From CBDDBX01 sp965225955 (lineage in GTDB: Bacteria; Acidobacteriota; Aminicenantia; UBA2199): 64,000 bases of DNA. Position 1 is the stretch's first letter, and every line of letters begins with the position of its first letter. Below, one piece after another: positions 53,886-62,233 of this stretch. The position numbers and the translations under genes are program-made. The stretch is from contig CBDDBX010000032.1 of assembly GCA_965225955.1 (NCBI GenBank), positions 124,001-188,000 on the forward strand, in the 5' to 3' direction. The notes beneath the pieces were generated by a model. It was not told the origin of the DNA, did not search any database, and saw only the letters and a list, made by a program, of their open reading frames with translations.

Positions 53886-54112
53886 ATATACCTCATAACT
53901 AAGTAATAGTATTATATATCACAGGGAAGTTCTTTTTCGCAACTGTTAATTATTCAGATAAATTCAAAAAACCGTACTATATCTTCGGGGATTTGTGGAA
54001 TTTACTGTGGTTAACTACGCTAAGTTGCTTATCTGTTCAAATATTTGGTTTGATTTGTAGGAAAAAAAAAGAGATAGCAGATAAAATGGGGGTTTCTGAA
54101 AATTTATACTGT

Positions 54113-54128
54113 TGGAAAGAGAATTGCT
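54113..54128 (+). promoter_or_regulatory. Sigma-54 type promoter of receptor 7
   Basis: TGGAAAGAGAATTGCT: GG 54114-54115, ten bases, GC 54126-54127. Upstream at 54038-54047 lies the perfect palindrome CAAATATTTG, also found upstream of receptor 8. Confidence 0.65.
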
Positions 54129-54164
54129 TGAGTATAGGCGTTGGAATTAAAAAAGGAGGCTAAT

Positions 54165-57002
54165 TTGTTTAGAAAAATTACTATTTTAACACTAAGCATT
54201 TTGCTCCTGTCTGCTTTTGGTTTTTCACAGCTTAATCAGACAGGTTCACTTAAAGGTGTCGTTACTTCTCCAGATGGAAGTCCGCTTCCTGGAGTACTGG
54301 TAACACTTAAATCACCTAAACTGGTTGTCCAGAAAATGGAAACCATTACAAACGAAAATGGTAGATACCGTTTTATGGGTCTCTATCCAGGTCTTTACGA
54401 GATTACTTATGCTATGGAAGGTATGAGTACTGTCGTTAGAAAAGGCATAAAGGTAGAAGTTGGTAAAACTTTTGCAGTTGATGTTGCTCTTCAGCTTGGT
54501 AAAATTGAAGAAAATATTATTGTTGAAGGTCAGTCACCTACTATTGACAGACAGTCTACAACTAAATCAGCTAACCTTGACTCAGAATATCTCTCATCTA
54601 TTCCTGCACTGAGAACTGTTAATGAATTCCTTAACATGACTCCTGGTGTAAATGATAATACTGCTTTTGGTGGTAGTGTAAGAGATAACGTTTATAACCT
54701 TGATGGTGTTAACCTCAACGACCCTACAGTTGGTACACAGGGTGTTTTCTTCGGTATGGATATTATGGAAGAAATCTCAGTACAGACTGGTGGTCTTTCA
54801 GCGCAGTACAGTGCTAAAGGTGCTAATCTGAACGTTGTTACAAAGTCAGGTGGTAACAAACTTACCGGTTCTGCTGTTGTATATTACAGACACAAAAGCC
54901 TGAAATCAGACAACACTAAGGGAACTCCTCTTGAAGGAACAACCGGTGGTGCTAAGTATGAACTGGAGCCAGGTGTATCAATCGGTGGTCCAATCATCAA
55001 AGATAAACTGTGGTTCTTCGGAAACTTCAGTTTCAATAAGAGAGAAACTTTTGTAAATGGTTACCCTCTGGCTGAAGACCTTTCTGGTCCTGCTGCAAAA
55101 TCAATCGCAAGAGATGATTACAGACCTTATCCATACTTTAAATTAACTTTCCAGCCTGCACAGGGTGATAAGTTCTTTGTTTCATACAACTATTCAGATA
55201 TTGAAACAGATCACAGAGGCGCAACCAAATATACTACTGAGAATGCAACAAGAAAACAGACTACACCAACTCATGTTTTCTCAGCTCAGTGGACTCACAC
55301 ATTTGGCACAAGCTTCATTACAAACCTGAAAGCTTCTATTGTAAGATCACAGTTTGACATGGTTACAAAAACCACTGAAATTCCAAAAGGCGATTCTCTT
55401 ACAAGAAACAGCTGGGGAAATGCAACAAACAATGACAGAAACAAGAGAGACAGAACTCAGATCAACTTTGACGGAACTCTTTTTGTAGAAGAGCTTGCTG
55501 GTTCACATGAAGTTGTATTCGGTGGTGAACTTATGTTCTCAGAAACAGGTCGTAAAATCGAATATACTGCAGATTTTAAAGATCCAAGCACTGGCTGGGG
55601 TACTTATGTATGGCAGTATTACGGTGGAGATCCTTACTATGCAGACTATGACAAACCAATGGATCAGAAACAGAAGATCAATATCTTCTCAGCTTTCGTT
55701 AACGATACATGGAATGTTTCAAAGAATCTGACATTAAATCTGGGTGCAAGACTTACTCATCAGAAAGGTATCATCCCTAAACAGGGGCTTGATGGTGGTA
55801 GCGGATATCTTGCTGAGCACCTTCTTGGTCAGAAATATCCTTACGATGTAAGAGTAGAAAAAGAGTTTACAGCACTTAAATGGACTGATATTGCTCCAAG
55901 AATCTCAGCTATCTATGACATCTTCAGTGATGGTACAACTCTGCTGAAAGCAAGTTACAGTCGTTACACAGGCGATATGCTGGCTGACTACTATGGCTCA
56001 ATGAACCCTAACCAGTGGATTTACTACTATGGTCCATTTGATCCGAACACAGGTATCACTACTGGTGTTTATGGTATCAGTACAATTAATCCATCAAAAT
56101 CAAAATATGGAAACCACGAAGCTAAATCACCATATTCAGATGAAATCGTAATTGGTATTGAGAGAGAGCTTACAAACGATATCTCAGTTTCAGCAAGATT
56201 CCTGAAAAAATGGTATAAGAGAAACATCGAAGATGTTGATGCAAGTGCTCTTGATATCGACAAGCTTATGAATGATGGTGAACTGGTCTGGACTAACTAT
56301 GAGAAAGTAACTGTAAAAGACCCACACAATGGTCAGGATATTACTTTCTGGAACAGAAAAGAGCTGAAAGCTTCAGAACTCTACATTCTGAACCCTCCAA
56401 ATTCAGACAGAAAGTTTACTGGTGTTGAGTTAACTCTTAACAAACGTTTCTCAAACAACTGGTCAGTTAATTTGAGTTATGTTTACTCTAAAAACGAAGG
56501 TCTTATCGGTACATCATTCAACAGATCTACTGGTAGCGGCGGACTTTACAATAATCCTAACAACCACGTAAATGCTGAAGGTAAAGATGAAAACGAAAGA
56601 ACTCACGTTCTGAAAGCTTCTGGTATGTACAGATTGCCTTTCGATATTAATGTTGGTTTCTTTGCTAACCTGAGATCAGGTTTCAGAACTACAAGAACTG
56701 TTTCTGCAAAAGCTCTTAATCTTGATTTGAGTCAGGGTAATGCTACAGTTAATGCTGAAAGTAGAGGTAGTTATAAGATGCCTACAAGATTTACTCTTGA
56801 CATCAAAGTTGAGAAAGTATTCAGAATTGGCAAATTTAACATCAGAGGTTTTGTTGATATCTTCAACGTATTCAATGAAAGCACAAAAACCGGCGTATGG
56901 ACAAACTCAAGTACAGCTGGCGGTTCAAACCCACAGCTTTGGGAAATGACTGCGATTGCTGCGCCAAGAATTTTCCGCCTTGGTGCTAAATTTGAATTCT
57001 AA
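54165..57002 (+). CDS. Oar-like TonB-dependent outer-membrane receptor 7
   Basis: 945 residues from a TTG at 54165, five bases after AAGGAGG (an upstream in-frame TTG at 54141 overlaps this site). Signal peptide MFRKITILTLSILLLSAFGFSQ; regulatory domain (GSLKGVVTSPDGSPLPGVLVTLKSP), TonB plug (YNLDGVNLNDPTVGTQG, MDIMEEISVQTGGLSAQYSAKGANLNVVTKSGGNKLTG) and barrel ending GAKFEF. A different subfamily from receptors 1-6: shorter, and without the CPxPKREYYS loop. Its sister gene follows at 57742 with very high nucleotide identity over long patches. Own promoter and terminator. Ligand unknown. Confidence 0.87.
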   Translation: MFRKITILTLSILLLSAFGFSQLNQTGSLKGVVTSPDGSPLPGVLVTLKSPKLVVQKMETITNENGRYRFMGLYPGLYEITYAMEGMSTVVRKGIKVEVGKTFAVDVALQLGKIEENIIVEGQSPTIDRQSTTKSANLDSEYLSSIPALRTVNEFLNMTPGVNDNTAFGGSVRDNVYNLDGVNLNDPTVGTQGVFFGMDIMEEISVQTGGLSAQYSAKGANLNVVTKSGGNKLTGSAVVYYRHKSLKSDNTKGTPLEGTTGGAKYELEPGVSIGGPIIKDKLWFFGNFSFNKRETFVNGYPLAEDLSGPAAKSIARDDYRPYPYFKLTFQPAQGDKFFVSYNYSDIETDHRGATKYTTENATRKQTTPTHVFSAQWTHTFGTSFITNLKASIVRSQFDMVTKTTEIPKGDSLTRNSWGNATNNDRNKRDRTQINFDGTLFVEELAGSHEVVFGGELMFSETGRKIEYTADFKDPSTGWGTYVWQYYGGDPYYADYDKPMDQKQKINIFSAFVNDTWNVSKNLTLNLGARLTHQKGIIPKQGLDGGSGYLAEHLLGQKYPYDVRVEKEFTALKWTDIAPRISAIYDIFSDGTTLLKASYSRYTGDMLADYYGSMNPNQWIYYYGPFDPNTGITTGVYGISTINPSKSKYGNHEAKSPYSDEIVIGIERELTNDISVSARFLKKWYKRNIEDVDASALDIDKLMNDGELVWTNYEKVTVKDPHNGQDITFWNRKELKASELYILNPPNSDRKFTGVELTLNKRFSNNWSVNLSYVYSKNEGLIGTSFNRSTGSGGLYNNPNNHVNAEGKDENERTHVLKASGMYRLPFDINVGFFANLRSGFRTTRTVSAKALNLDLSQGNATVNAESRGSYKMPTRFTLDIKVEKVFRIGKFNIRGFVDIFNVFNESTKTGVWTNSSTAGGSNPQLWEMTAIAAPRIFRLGAKFEF

Positions 57003-57028
57003 TCAGTTTTCAGAAAAACACTAAATAT

Positions 57029-57062
57029 AAAGCCCGGATTTCTTATCCGGGCTTTTTTTTTA
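57029..57062 (+). terminator. Terminator of receptor 7
   Basis: AAAGCCCGGAT (57029-57039) pairs with ATCCGGGCTTT (57045-57055) and runs into a long T tract. Confidence 0.9.
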
Positions 57063-57144
57063 TAATCAAAAATATCCCCTTCAAAAAAGATCTCAAAGTG
57101 TATACGTCTGAAAGCAACCAGTAAAACCAGTAACGACAGTTTTC

Positions 57145-57158
57145 TCGCAAGCTTGCGA
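57145..57158. repeat. Perfect palindrome TCGCAAGCTTGCGA
   Basis: A 14-base perfect inverted repeat just before dispersed repeat copy B; possibly part of the same element. Confidence 0.4.
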
Positions 57159-57186
57159 CTGGCAAAGCCATGATAATGATAAAGAA

Positions 57187-57352
57187 CAGTCTTCGCTTTC
57201 AGTTATTCCCTGGCAAGCAGGTGATTTAATAAGTTGTTGTTTTTCCTGCTTCTGAGTTCATTACAACTTGTTAACGATATTCAGATCTTTTTTTGCCCAA
57301 ACCTGTACATGTCTCGGTTTGTCACTGTTCTTTGTGTGACTTAATGATAGAA
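57187..57352. repeat. Dispersed intergenic repeat, copy B (~165 bp)
   Basis: Aligns with copy A (5244-5403) over its full length with moderate divergence, ending TTTGTCACTGTTCTTTGTGTGACTTAATG. The last part, GTTCTTTGTGTGACTTAATG, also occurs at 5497-5516, at the permease side of the glutaredoxin fragment. The rest of 57063-57680 shows no gene. Confidence 0.65.
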
Positions 57353-57692
57353 TAGCTGTCTTTCTGAATTCTTATCAGAAAGAATACTAAAGGGGCATCC
57401 TGCCAGAGGTTAGCTGGAAATCAGATCAGCCTGAAAAAATTTGGAAACAATTGACTGGGAATGAGAATTTTGTTTCATTAATCATGAATTGCGTGATTGC
57501 AGTCTGCTTTAGCGTTCTTCTAATTTTTGATTCTGTTTTGTAAATTCACTAAATCGAAATTTTCCATCAAATATTTGCAAAAACCTCTGTTTTTCTGGTA
57601 GATCTACTGTTTTTGTTCATGGATTTGGAGTTAATTTGGGGTTTAGGTATGTTAAAGTAGCCCTGATCAGGCTTCTGGTAAATGTTGTCTGT

Positions 57693-57708
57693 TGGCATAG
57701 TAATTGCA
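57693..57708 (+). promoter_or_regulatory. Sigma-54 type promoter of receptor 8
   Basis: TGGCATAGTAATTGCA: GG 57694-57695, ten bases, GC 57706-57707. The palindrome CAAATATTTG at 57568-57577 starts 126 bases before the GG, about the distance of the upstream motif in receptors 1, 4 and 5. Confidence 0.72.
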
Positions 57709-57741
57709 TCTACATTTCAGCTAAACTAAAAGGAGGTTGAA

Positions 57742-60576
57742 TTGTTAAAAAAAATTACTATTTTAATGTTAAGTGTTATCTTTTTGTCAGTATTCGGCTT
57801 TTCGCAGTTGAATCAGACAGGTTCACTTAAAGGTGTTGTTACTTCTCCAGATGGAAGTCCGCTTCCTGGTGTGTTGGTAACACTTAAATCACCTAAACTG
57901 GTTGTCCGGAAAATGGAAACCATTACAAACGAAAATGGCAGATACCGTTTTGTGGGTCTCTATCCAGGTCTTTACGAGATTACTTATGCTATGGAAGGCA
58001 TGAGTACTGTCGTTAGAAAAGGCATAAAGGTAGAAGTTGGTAAAACTTTTGCAGTTGATGTTGCTCTTCAGCTTGGTAAAATTGAAGAGAATATTATTGT
58101 TGAAGGTCAGTCACCTACTATTGACAGACAGTCTACAACTAAATCAACTAACCTTGACTCAGAATATCTCTCATCTATTCCTGCACTGAGAACTGTTAAT
58201 GAATTCCTTAACATGACTCCTGGTGTAAATGATAATACTGCTTTTGGTGGTAGTGTAAGAGATAATGTATACAAGCTGGATGGTGTTAACCTTAATGATC
58301 CCGCAGTAGGTACACAGGGTGTTTTCTTTGGTATGGATATTATGGAAGAAATCTCAGTGCAGACTGGCGGTCTTTCAGCTCAGTACAGTGCTAAAGGTGC
58401 TAATCTGAACGTTGTTACAAAATCAGGTGGTAACAAACTTACAGGTTCAGCTGTAGTTTACTACAGACACGAAAGTCTGAAATCAGACAACACTAAGGGA
58501 ACTCCTCTTGAAGGAACAGCTGGTGGTGCTAAGTATGAACTGGAACCTGGTGTCTCAATTGGTGGTCCAATTATCAAAGATAAACTGTGGTTCTTTGGTA
58601 ACTTCAGTTTTAACAAAAGAGAAAATTTTGTAAATGGATATCCTCTGAAAGCTGATCTTTCAGGTCCAGATAAAGCAGTTGCTGTAGATAACTACAGACC
58701 ATATCCATATTTCAAATTAACTTTTCAGCCTGCACAGAGTGACAAATTCTTTGTTTCATACAACTATTCTGATATTGAAACAGATCACAGAGACCCAAGC
58801 AAAAACGTTACTGAAGATGTAACAAGAAAACAGACTACTCCTACTCACGTATTCTCAGCGCAGTGGACACATACCTTCGGTACAAGTTTTATCACAAATC
58901 TGAAAGCTTCTATAGTAAGATCAAAATTTGATTTAATAACAAAGACTACAGAAATTCCGAAATCTGATTCTCTGACTAATTACAGCTGGGGGAATGGCAA
59001 CTTTGATGATATGTATAAGAGAGACAGAACTCAGATCAACTTTGATGGAACACTTTTTGTAGAAGATTTTGGTGGTTCACATGAAGTTGTATTCGGTGGT
59101 GAGCTGATGTTCTCAGAAACAGGTCGTAAAGTAGGATATAGTGCAGCCTTCAAGGACCCAAGCACTGGCTGGGGTACTTATGTATGGCAGTATTATGATG
59201 GAGATCCGTACTATGCTGATTATGACAAACCAATGGATCAGAAGCAGAAGATCAATATCTTCTCGGCTTTCGTTAATGATACATGGAATGTTTCAAAGAA
59301 CCTTACAGTAAACCTCGGTGCAAGACTTACTCATCAGGAAGGTATTATTCCTAAACAGGGTCTTGATGGTGGTAGCGGATATCTTGCTGAACACCTTCTT
59401 GGTCAGAAATATCCTTACGATGTAAGAGTAGAAAAAGAGTTTACAGCACTTAAATGGACTGATATTGCTCCAAGAATCTCAGCTATCTATGACATCTTCA
59501 GTAATGGTACGACTCTGCTGAAAGCAAGTTACAGTCGTTACACAGGTGATATGCTATCTGACTACTATGGTTCAATGAATCCTAACCAGTGGTTATACTA
59601 CTACGGGCCATTTGACCCGAACACAGGTATTACTACTGGTGTTTATGGAATCAGTACAATTAATCCTTCGAAGGCCAAATATGGAAACCACGAAGCTAAA
59701 TCACCATATTCAGATGAAATCGTAATTGGTATTGAGAGAGAACTTACTAACGATATCTCAGTTTCAGCAAGATTCCTGAAAAAATGGTACAAGAGAAACA
59801 TCGAAGATGTTGATGCAAGTGCTCTTGATATCGACAAGCTTATGAATGATGGTGAACTGGTCTGGACTAACTATGAGAAAGTAATCGTAAAAGATCCACA
59901 CAACGGTCAGGATATTACTTTCTGGAACAGAAAAGAGCTTAAAGCAGCTGATATTTATATTCTGAACCCTCCTGGAGCGGACAGAAAATTCACTGGTGTT
60001 GAGTTAACTCTTAACAAACGTTTCTCAAACAACTGGTCAGTTAATGTAAGTTATGTTTATTCTAAAAACGAAGGCCTTATCGGTACATCATTCAACAGAT
60101 CTACTGGTAGCGGCGGACTTTACAATAATCCTAACAACCACGTAAATGCTGAAGGTAAAGATGAAAACGAAAGAACTCACGTTCTGAAAGCTTCTGGTAT
60201 GTACAGATTGCCTTTCGATATTAATGTTGGTTTTTTTGCTAACCTGAGATCTGGCTTCAGAACTACAAGAACTGTTTCTGCAAAAGCTCTGGGTCTGAAA
60301 CTTTCTCAAGGAGATGCTGCAGTTAATGCTGAAAGTAGAGGTAGTTATAAGATGCCTACAAGATTTACTCTTGACATCAAAGTAGAGAAGGTATTCAGAA
60401 TTGGCAAATTTAACCTCAGAGGTTTTGTTGATATCTTCAACGTATTCAATGAAAGTACAAAAATTCGTACGTGGAGAAACTCAAGTACAGCTGGCGGTTC
60501 AAACCCACAGCTTTGGGAAATGACTGCGATTGCTGCGCCAAGAATTTTCCGCCTTGGTGCAAAATTTGAATTCTAA
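57742..60576 (+). CDS. Oar-like TonB-dependent outer-membrane receptor 8
   Basis: 944 residues from a TTG that lies five bases after AAAGGAGG, the same start arrangement as receptor 7. Signal peptide MLKKITILMLSVIFLSVFGFSQ, regulatory domain, plug and barrel ending GAKFEF. Nearly identical to receptor 7 in the regulatory domain and first part of the plug, in the TDIAPRISAIYDIFS region and over the last ~400 bases. It differs in loop regions (KADLSGPDKAVAVDNYRPY and NVTEDVTRKQ, KSDSLTNYSWGNGNFDDMYK). This mosaic pattern suggests gene conversion with loop diversification. Own promoter and a TTCG-loop terminator. Confidence 0.87.
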   Translation: MLKKITILMLSVIFLSVFGFSQLNQTGSLKGVVTSPDGSPLPGVLVTLKSPKLVVRKMETITNENGRYRFVGLYPGLYEITYAMEGMSTVVRKGIKVEVGKTFAVDVALQLGKIEENIIVEGQSPTIDRQSTTKSTNLDSEYLSSIPALRTVNEFLNMTPGVNDNTAFGGSVRDNVYKLDGVNLNDPAVGTQGVFFGMDIMEEISVQTGGLSAQYSAKGANLNVVTKSGGNKLTGSAVVYYRHESLKSDNTKGTPLEGTAGGAKYELEPGVSIGGPIIKDKLWFFGNFSFNKRENFVNGYPLKADLSGPDKAVAVDNYRPYPYFKLTFQPAQSDKFFVSYNYSDIETDHRDPSKNVTEDVTRKQTTPTHVFSAQWTHTFGTSFITNLKASIVRSKFDLITKTTEIPKSDSLTNYSWGNGNFDDMYKRDRTQINFDGTLFVEDFGGSHEVVFGGELMFSETGRKVGYSAAFKDPSTGWGTYVWQYYDGDPYYADYDKPMDQKQKINIFSAFVNDTWNVSKNLTVNLGARLTHQEGIIPKQGLDGGSGYLAEHLLGQKYPYDVRVEKEFTALKWTDIAPRISAIYDIFSNGTTLLKASYSRYTGDMLSDYYGSMNPNQWLYYYGPFDPNTGITTGVYGISTINPSKAKYGNHEAKSPYSDEIVIGIERELTNDISVSARFLKKWYKRNIEDVDASALDIDKLMNDGELVWTNYEKVIVKDPHNGQDITFWNRKELKAADIYILNPPGADRKFTGVELTLNKRFSNNWSVNVSYVYSKNEGLIGTSFNRSTGSGGLYNNPNNHVNAEGKDENERTHVLKASGMYRLPFDINVGFFANLRSGFRTTRTVSAKALGLKLSQGDAAVNAESRGSYKMPTRFTLDIKVEKVFRIGKFNLRGFVDIFNVFNESTKIRTWRNSSTAGGSNPQLWEMTAIAAPRIFRLGAKFEF

Positions 60577-60605
60577 TTAGTTTCTAAACAAATTAACAAC
60601 ATAAT

Positions 60606-60633
60606 AGCCCGGACTTCGGTTCGGGTTTTTTTT
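60606..60633 (+). terminator. Terminator of receptor 8
   Basis: AGCCCGGAC, TTCG loop, GTTCGGGTT (60606-60627, two G-T pairs), then a T tract. The stable C(TTCG)G tetraloop is notable. Confidence 0.85.
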
Positions 60634-60680
60634 ATAATCAGAAATATTCCCTCCAAAATAGATTAAAATCTCAGGATTTG

Positions 60681-60720
60681 CACGAACGAACACAGACTAT
60701 AGCCGACTAATACAGACTGG
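60681..60720. repeat. Short-period intergenic repeat (copy 3)
   Basis: CACGAACGAACACAGACTAT followed by AGCCGACTAATACAGACTGG; shares GACTAATACAGAC exactly with 160-172. Confidence 0.5.
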
Positions 60721-60966
60721 TATGGTTTGAGATTTTGCAGCCTAACCCTGAGTGGTTCTATGAATCTCTTCACTATCGCTTTATACATAACTGCTACCGC
60801 TTTTTATTCCAGGACTACCTGTCTTCGTTTCTCATCCTTCAAACTTAGCCGGCGCAAGCCTCATCAGCTACACTGTTTCGCTAAAACTCACCGTTTGCTG
60901 AAATAGGAGGGAAATTCTGTTTGTCTTTTAAGAACCCTGCAGGATTTAAAGATGAAGTAGCAGAAT

Positions 60967-61014
60967 TCTCCTCTTTTTAAGGAGGAGTACCCGAGGCACG
61001 AGGGGGAGGTGGTT
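60967..61014. repeat. REP-like CTCCTC/GAGGAG element
   Basis: CTCCTC (60968-60973) pairs with GAGGAG (60982-60987), followed by TACCCGAGGCACGAGGGGGA and GGTGG. Text of this type recurs between genes in unrelated genomes to my knowledge. No gene is seen from 60577 to 61230. Confidence 0.4.
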
Positions 61015-61191
61015 GCTGAGACTTAAATCGCAGGCTTCACAGTACAAAGCAAACATGCTCACTATTTGAAGCCGGAACTTAGGGAATCAGTATACTGAAT
61101 CTGTATGTAACAGGCAGGAAATAAGAGGACTAGTGATAGTCTGTGACAATAGTCAAATGAAGATTTGAAAGAGAGGAAAAGGGAAGGCAAA

Positions 61192-61215
61192 AGCGGCGAG
61201 TTGATTGTCGCCGCT
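61192..61215 (-). terminator. Terminator of the TPR/GWxTD operon
   Basis: On the minus strand AGCGGCGA (61215-61208) pairs with TCGCCGCT (61199-61192), loop of eight, then TTTTG. It ends the operon that begins beyond the right edge. Confidence 0.8.
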
Positions 61216-61230
61216 ATATAATGTTTTTAT

Positions 61231-62214
61231 TTACTGTTTAAGTGATGTTACCAGATCTTTAACTGAAGCTGCCTGTGGATCATTTGGAGCAAGTTTCAGG
61301 AACTTTTCAAAGAACTTTACTGCATTGGGAATGTCACCTTTATTAAGATAAGCATATCCAAGCTTTGAATAGTACATTGGAAAATCGGGTTTCAGATTTG
61401 AAGCTATTGTGTAGAGTTTGATTGCTTCTTCAGTTTTACCTGCATTGAACATAATTTCAGCTACATTGAAAGCAACAGCCGGATCTGTTGGAGGAGCTGC
61501 ATTCATTGACAATGTATAGTATTCAGCAGCTTTGTCATACATATTTCTGGCCATAAATGCTTCACCAATACTTGCATATGTTGATGCTATCTGTTTGTTT
61601 TTATTCTGCAGGGAGGCATCTTTCTTCATACTATCAACAACCACAAGAAACTCTTTAACTGCTTCATCGTAATTCTTCATCATAAGCAGGCAGTTTGCGA
61701 GATTAATTCTGGCTTTGTAGATCTGTGGATTCTTTGTAATAAACTGTTTAAACAGCGGTAGCGCTTCAGTATAGTTCTTAGCTGAAAAGAGACTGTTGGC
61801 CTTTTTGAAAGCAGCTTTAGATTCATCATCAATTGCCATTGGATTCTTTTCTGACCCTTCCGGTGCTGCAGGAGTTCCTTTTTTCATTACTATATCCTGA
61901 TAAGGATTCTTACTGGCACCTGAAAGATAGGTGTTTGCTTTTAGTGTTGCAAATCCCTCTTTTTCAAAAGTGAAAACAAAAGTGTCTTTACTAAATCCGG
62001 TAAATCCCCACTTACCTTTAGAATCACTTGTTGTATTCAGTTTGAAATTATAGCTTGTTGATTGCATTGTAATTTTAACGCCAGCTACAGAATTACCATT
62101 CTCATCTTTTATTTTACCAACAACACGGCCACCACCACGGCCTTCCTGAGCCATCAGAGATGCTCCAAGAATTGGAATTAATGCAAGAATTATTAGAATT
62201 TTAAATTTTTTCAT
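61231..62214 (-). CDS. Secreted carboxypeptidase-regulatory-like and TPR protein
   Basis: 327 residues. Signal peptide MKKFKILIILALIPILGASLMAQ, a Gly/Arg linker, an Ig-like regulatory domain (VVGKIKDENGNSVAGVKITMQS to AGVK..WGFTGFSKDTFVFTFEKEGF), then from about 130 several TPR units (NYTEALPLFKQFITKNPQIYKARINLA, NYDEAVKEFLVV, MYDKAAEYYTLSMNAAP, KTEEAIKLYTIASNLKPD, DIPNAVKFFEKFLKLAPND). Probably a periplasmic scaffold. It is third in the minus-strand operon, 19 bases after the GWxTD-type lipoprotein, and has its own GGAGAG ribosome site. The regulatory domain is of the same type as that in the eight receptors. Confidence 0.82.
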   Translation of the reverse strand: MKKFKILIILALIPILGASLMAQEGRGGGRVVGKIKDENGNSVAGVKITMQSTSYNFKLNTTSDSKGKWGFTGFSKDTFVFTFEKEGFATLKANTYLSGASKNPYQDIVMKKGTPAAPEGSEKNPMAIDDESKAAFKKANSLFSAKNYTEALPLFKQFITKNPQIYKARINLANCLLMMKNYDEAVKEFLVVVDSMKKDASLQNKNKQIASTYASIGEAFMARNMYDKAAEYYTLSMNAAPPTDPAVAFNVAEIMFNAGKTEEAIKLYTIASNLKPDFPMYYSKLGYAYLNKGDIPNAVKFFEKFLKLAPNDPQAASVKDLVTSLKQ

Positions 62215-62233
62215 ACTCTCTCCTGTTCTATAA

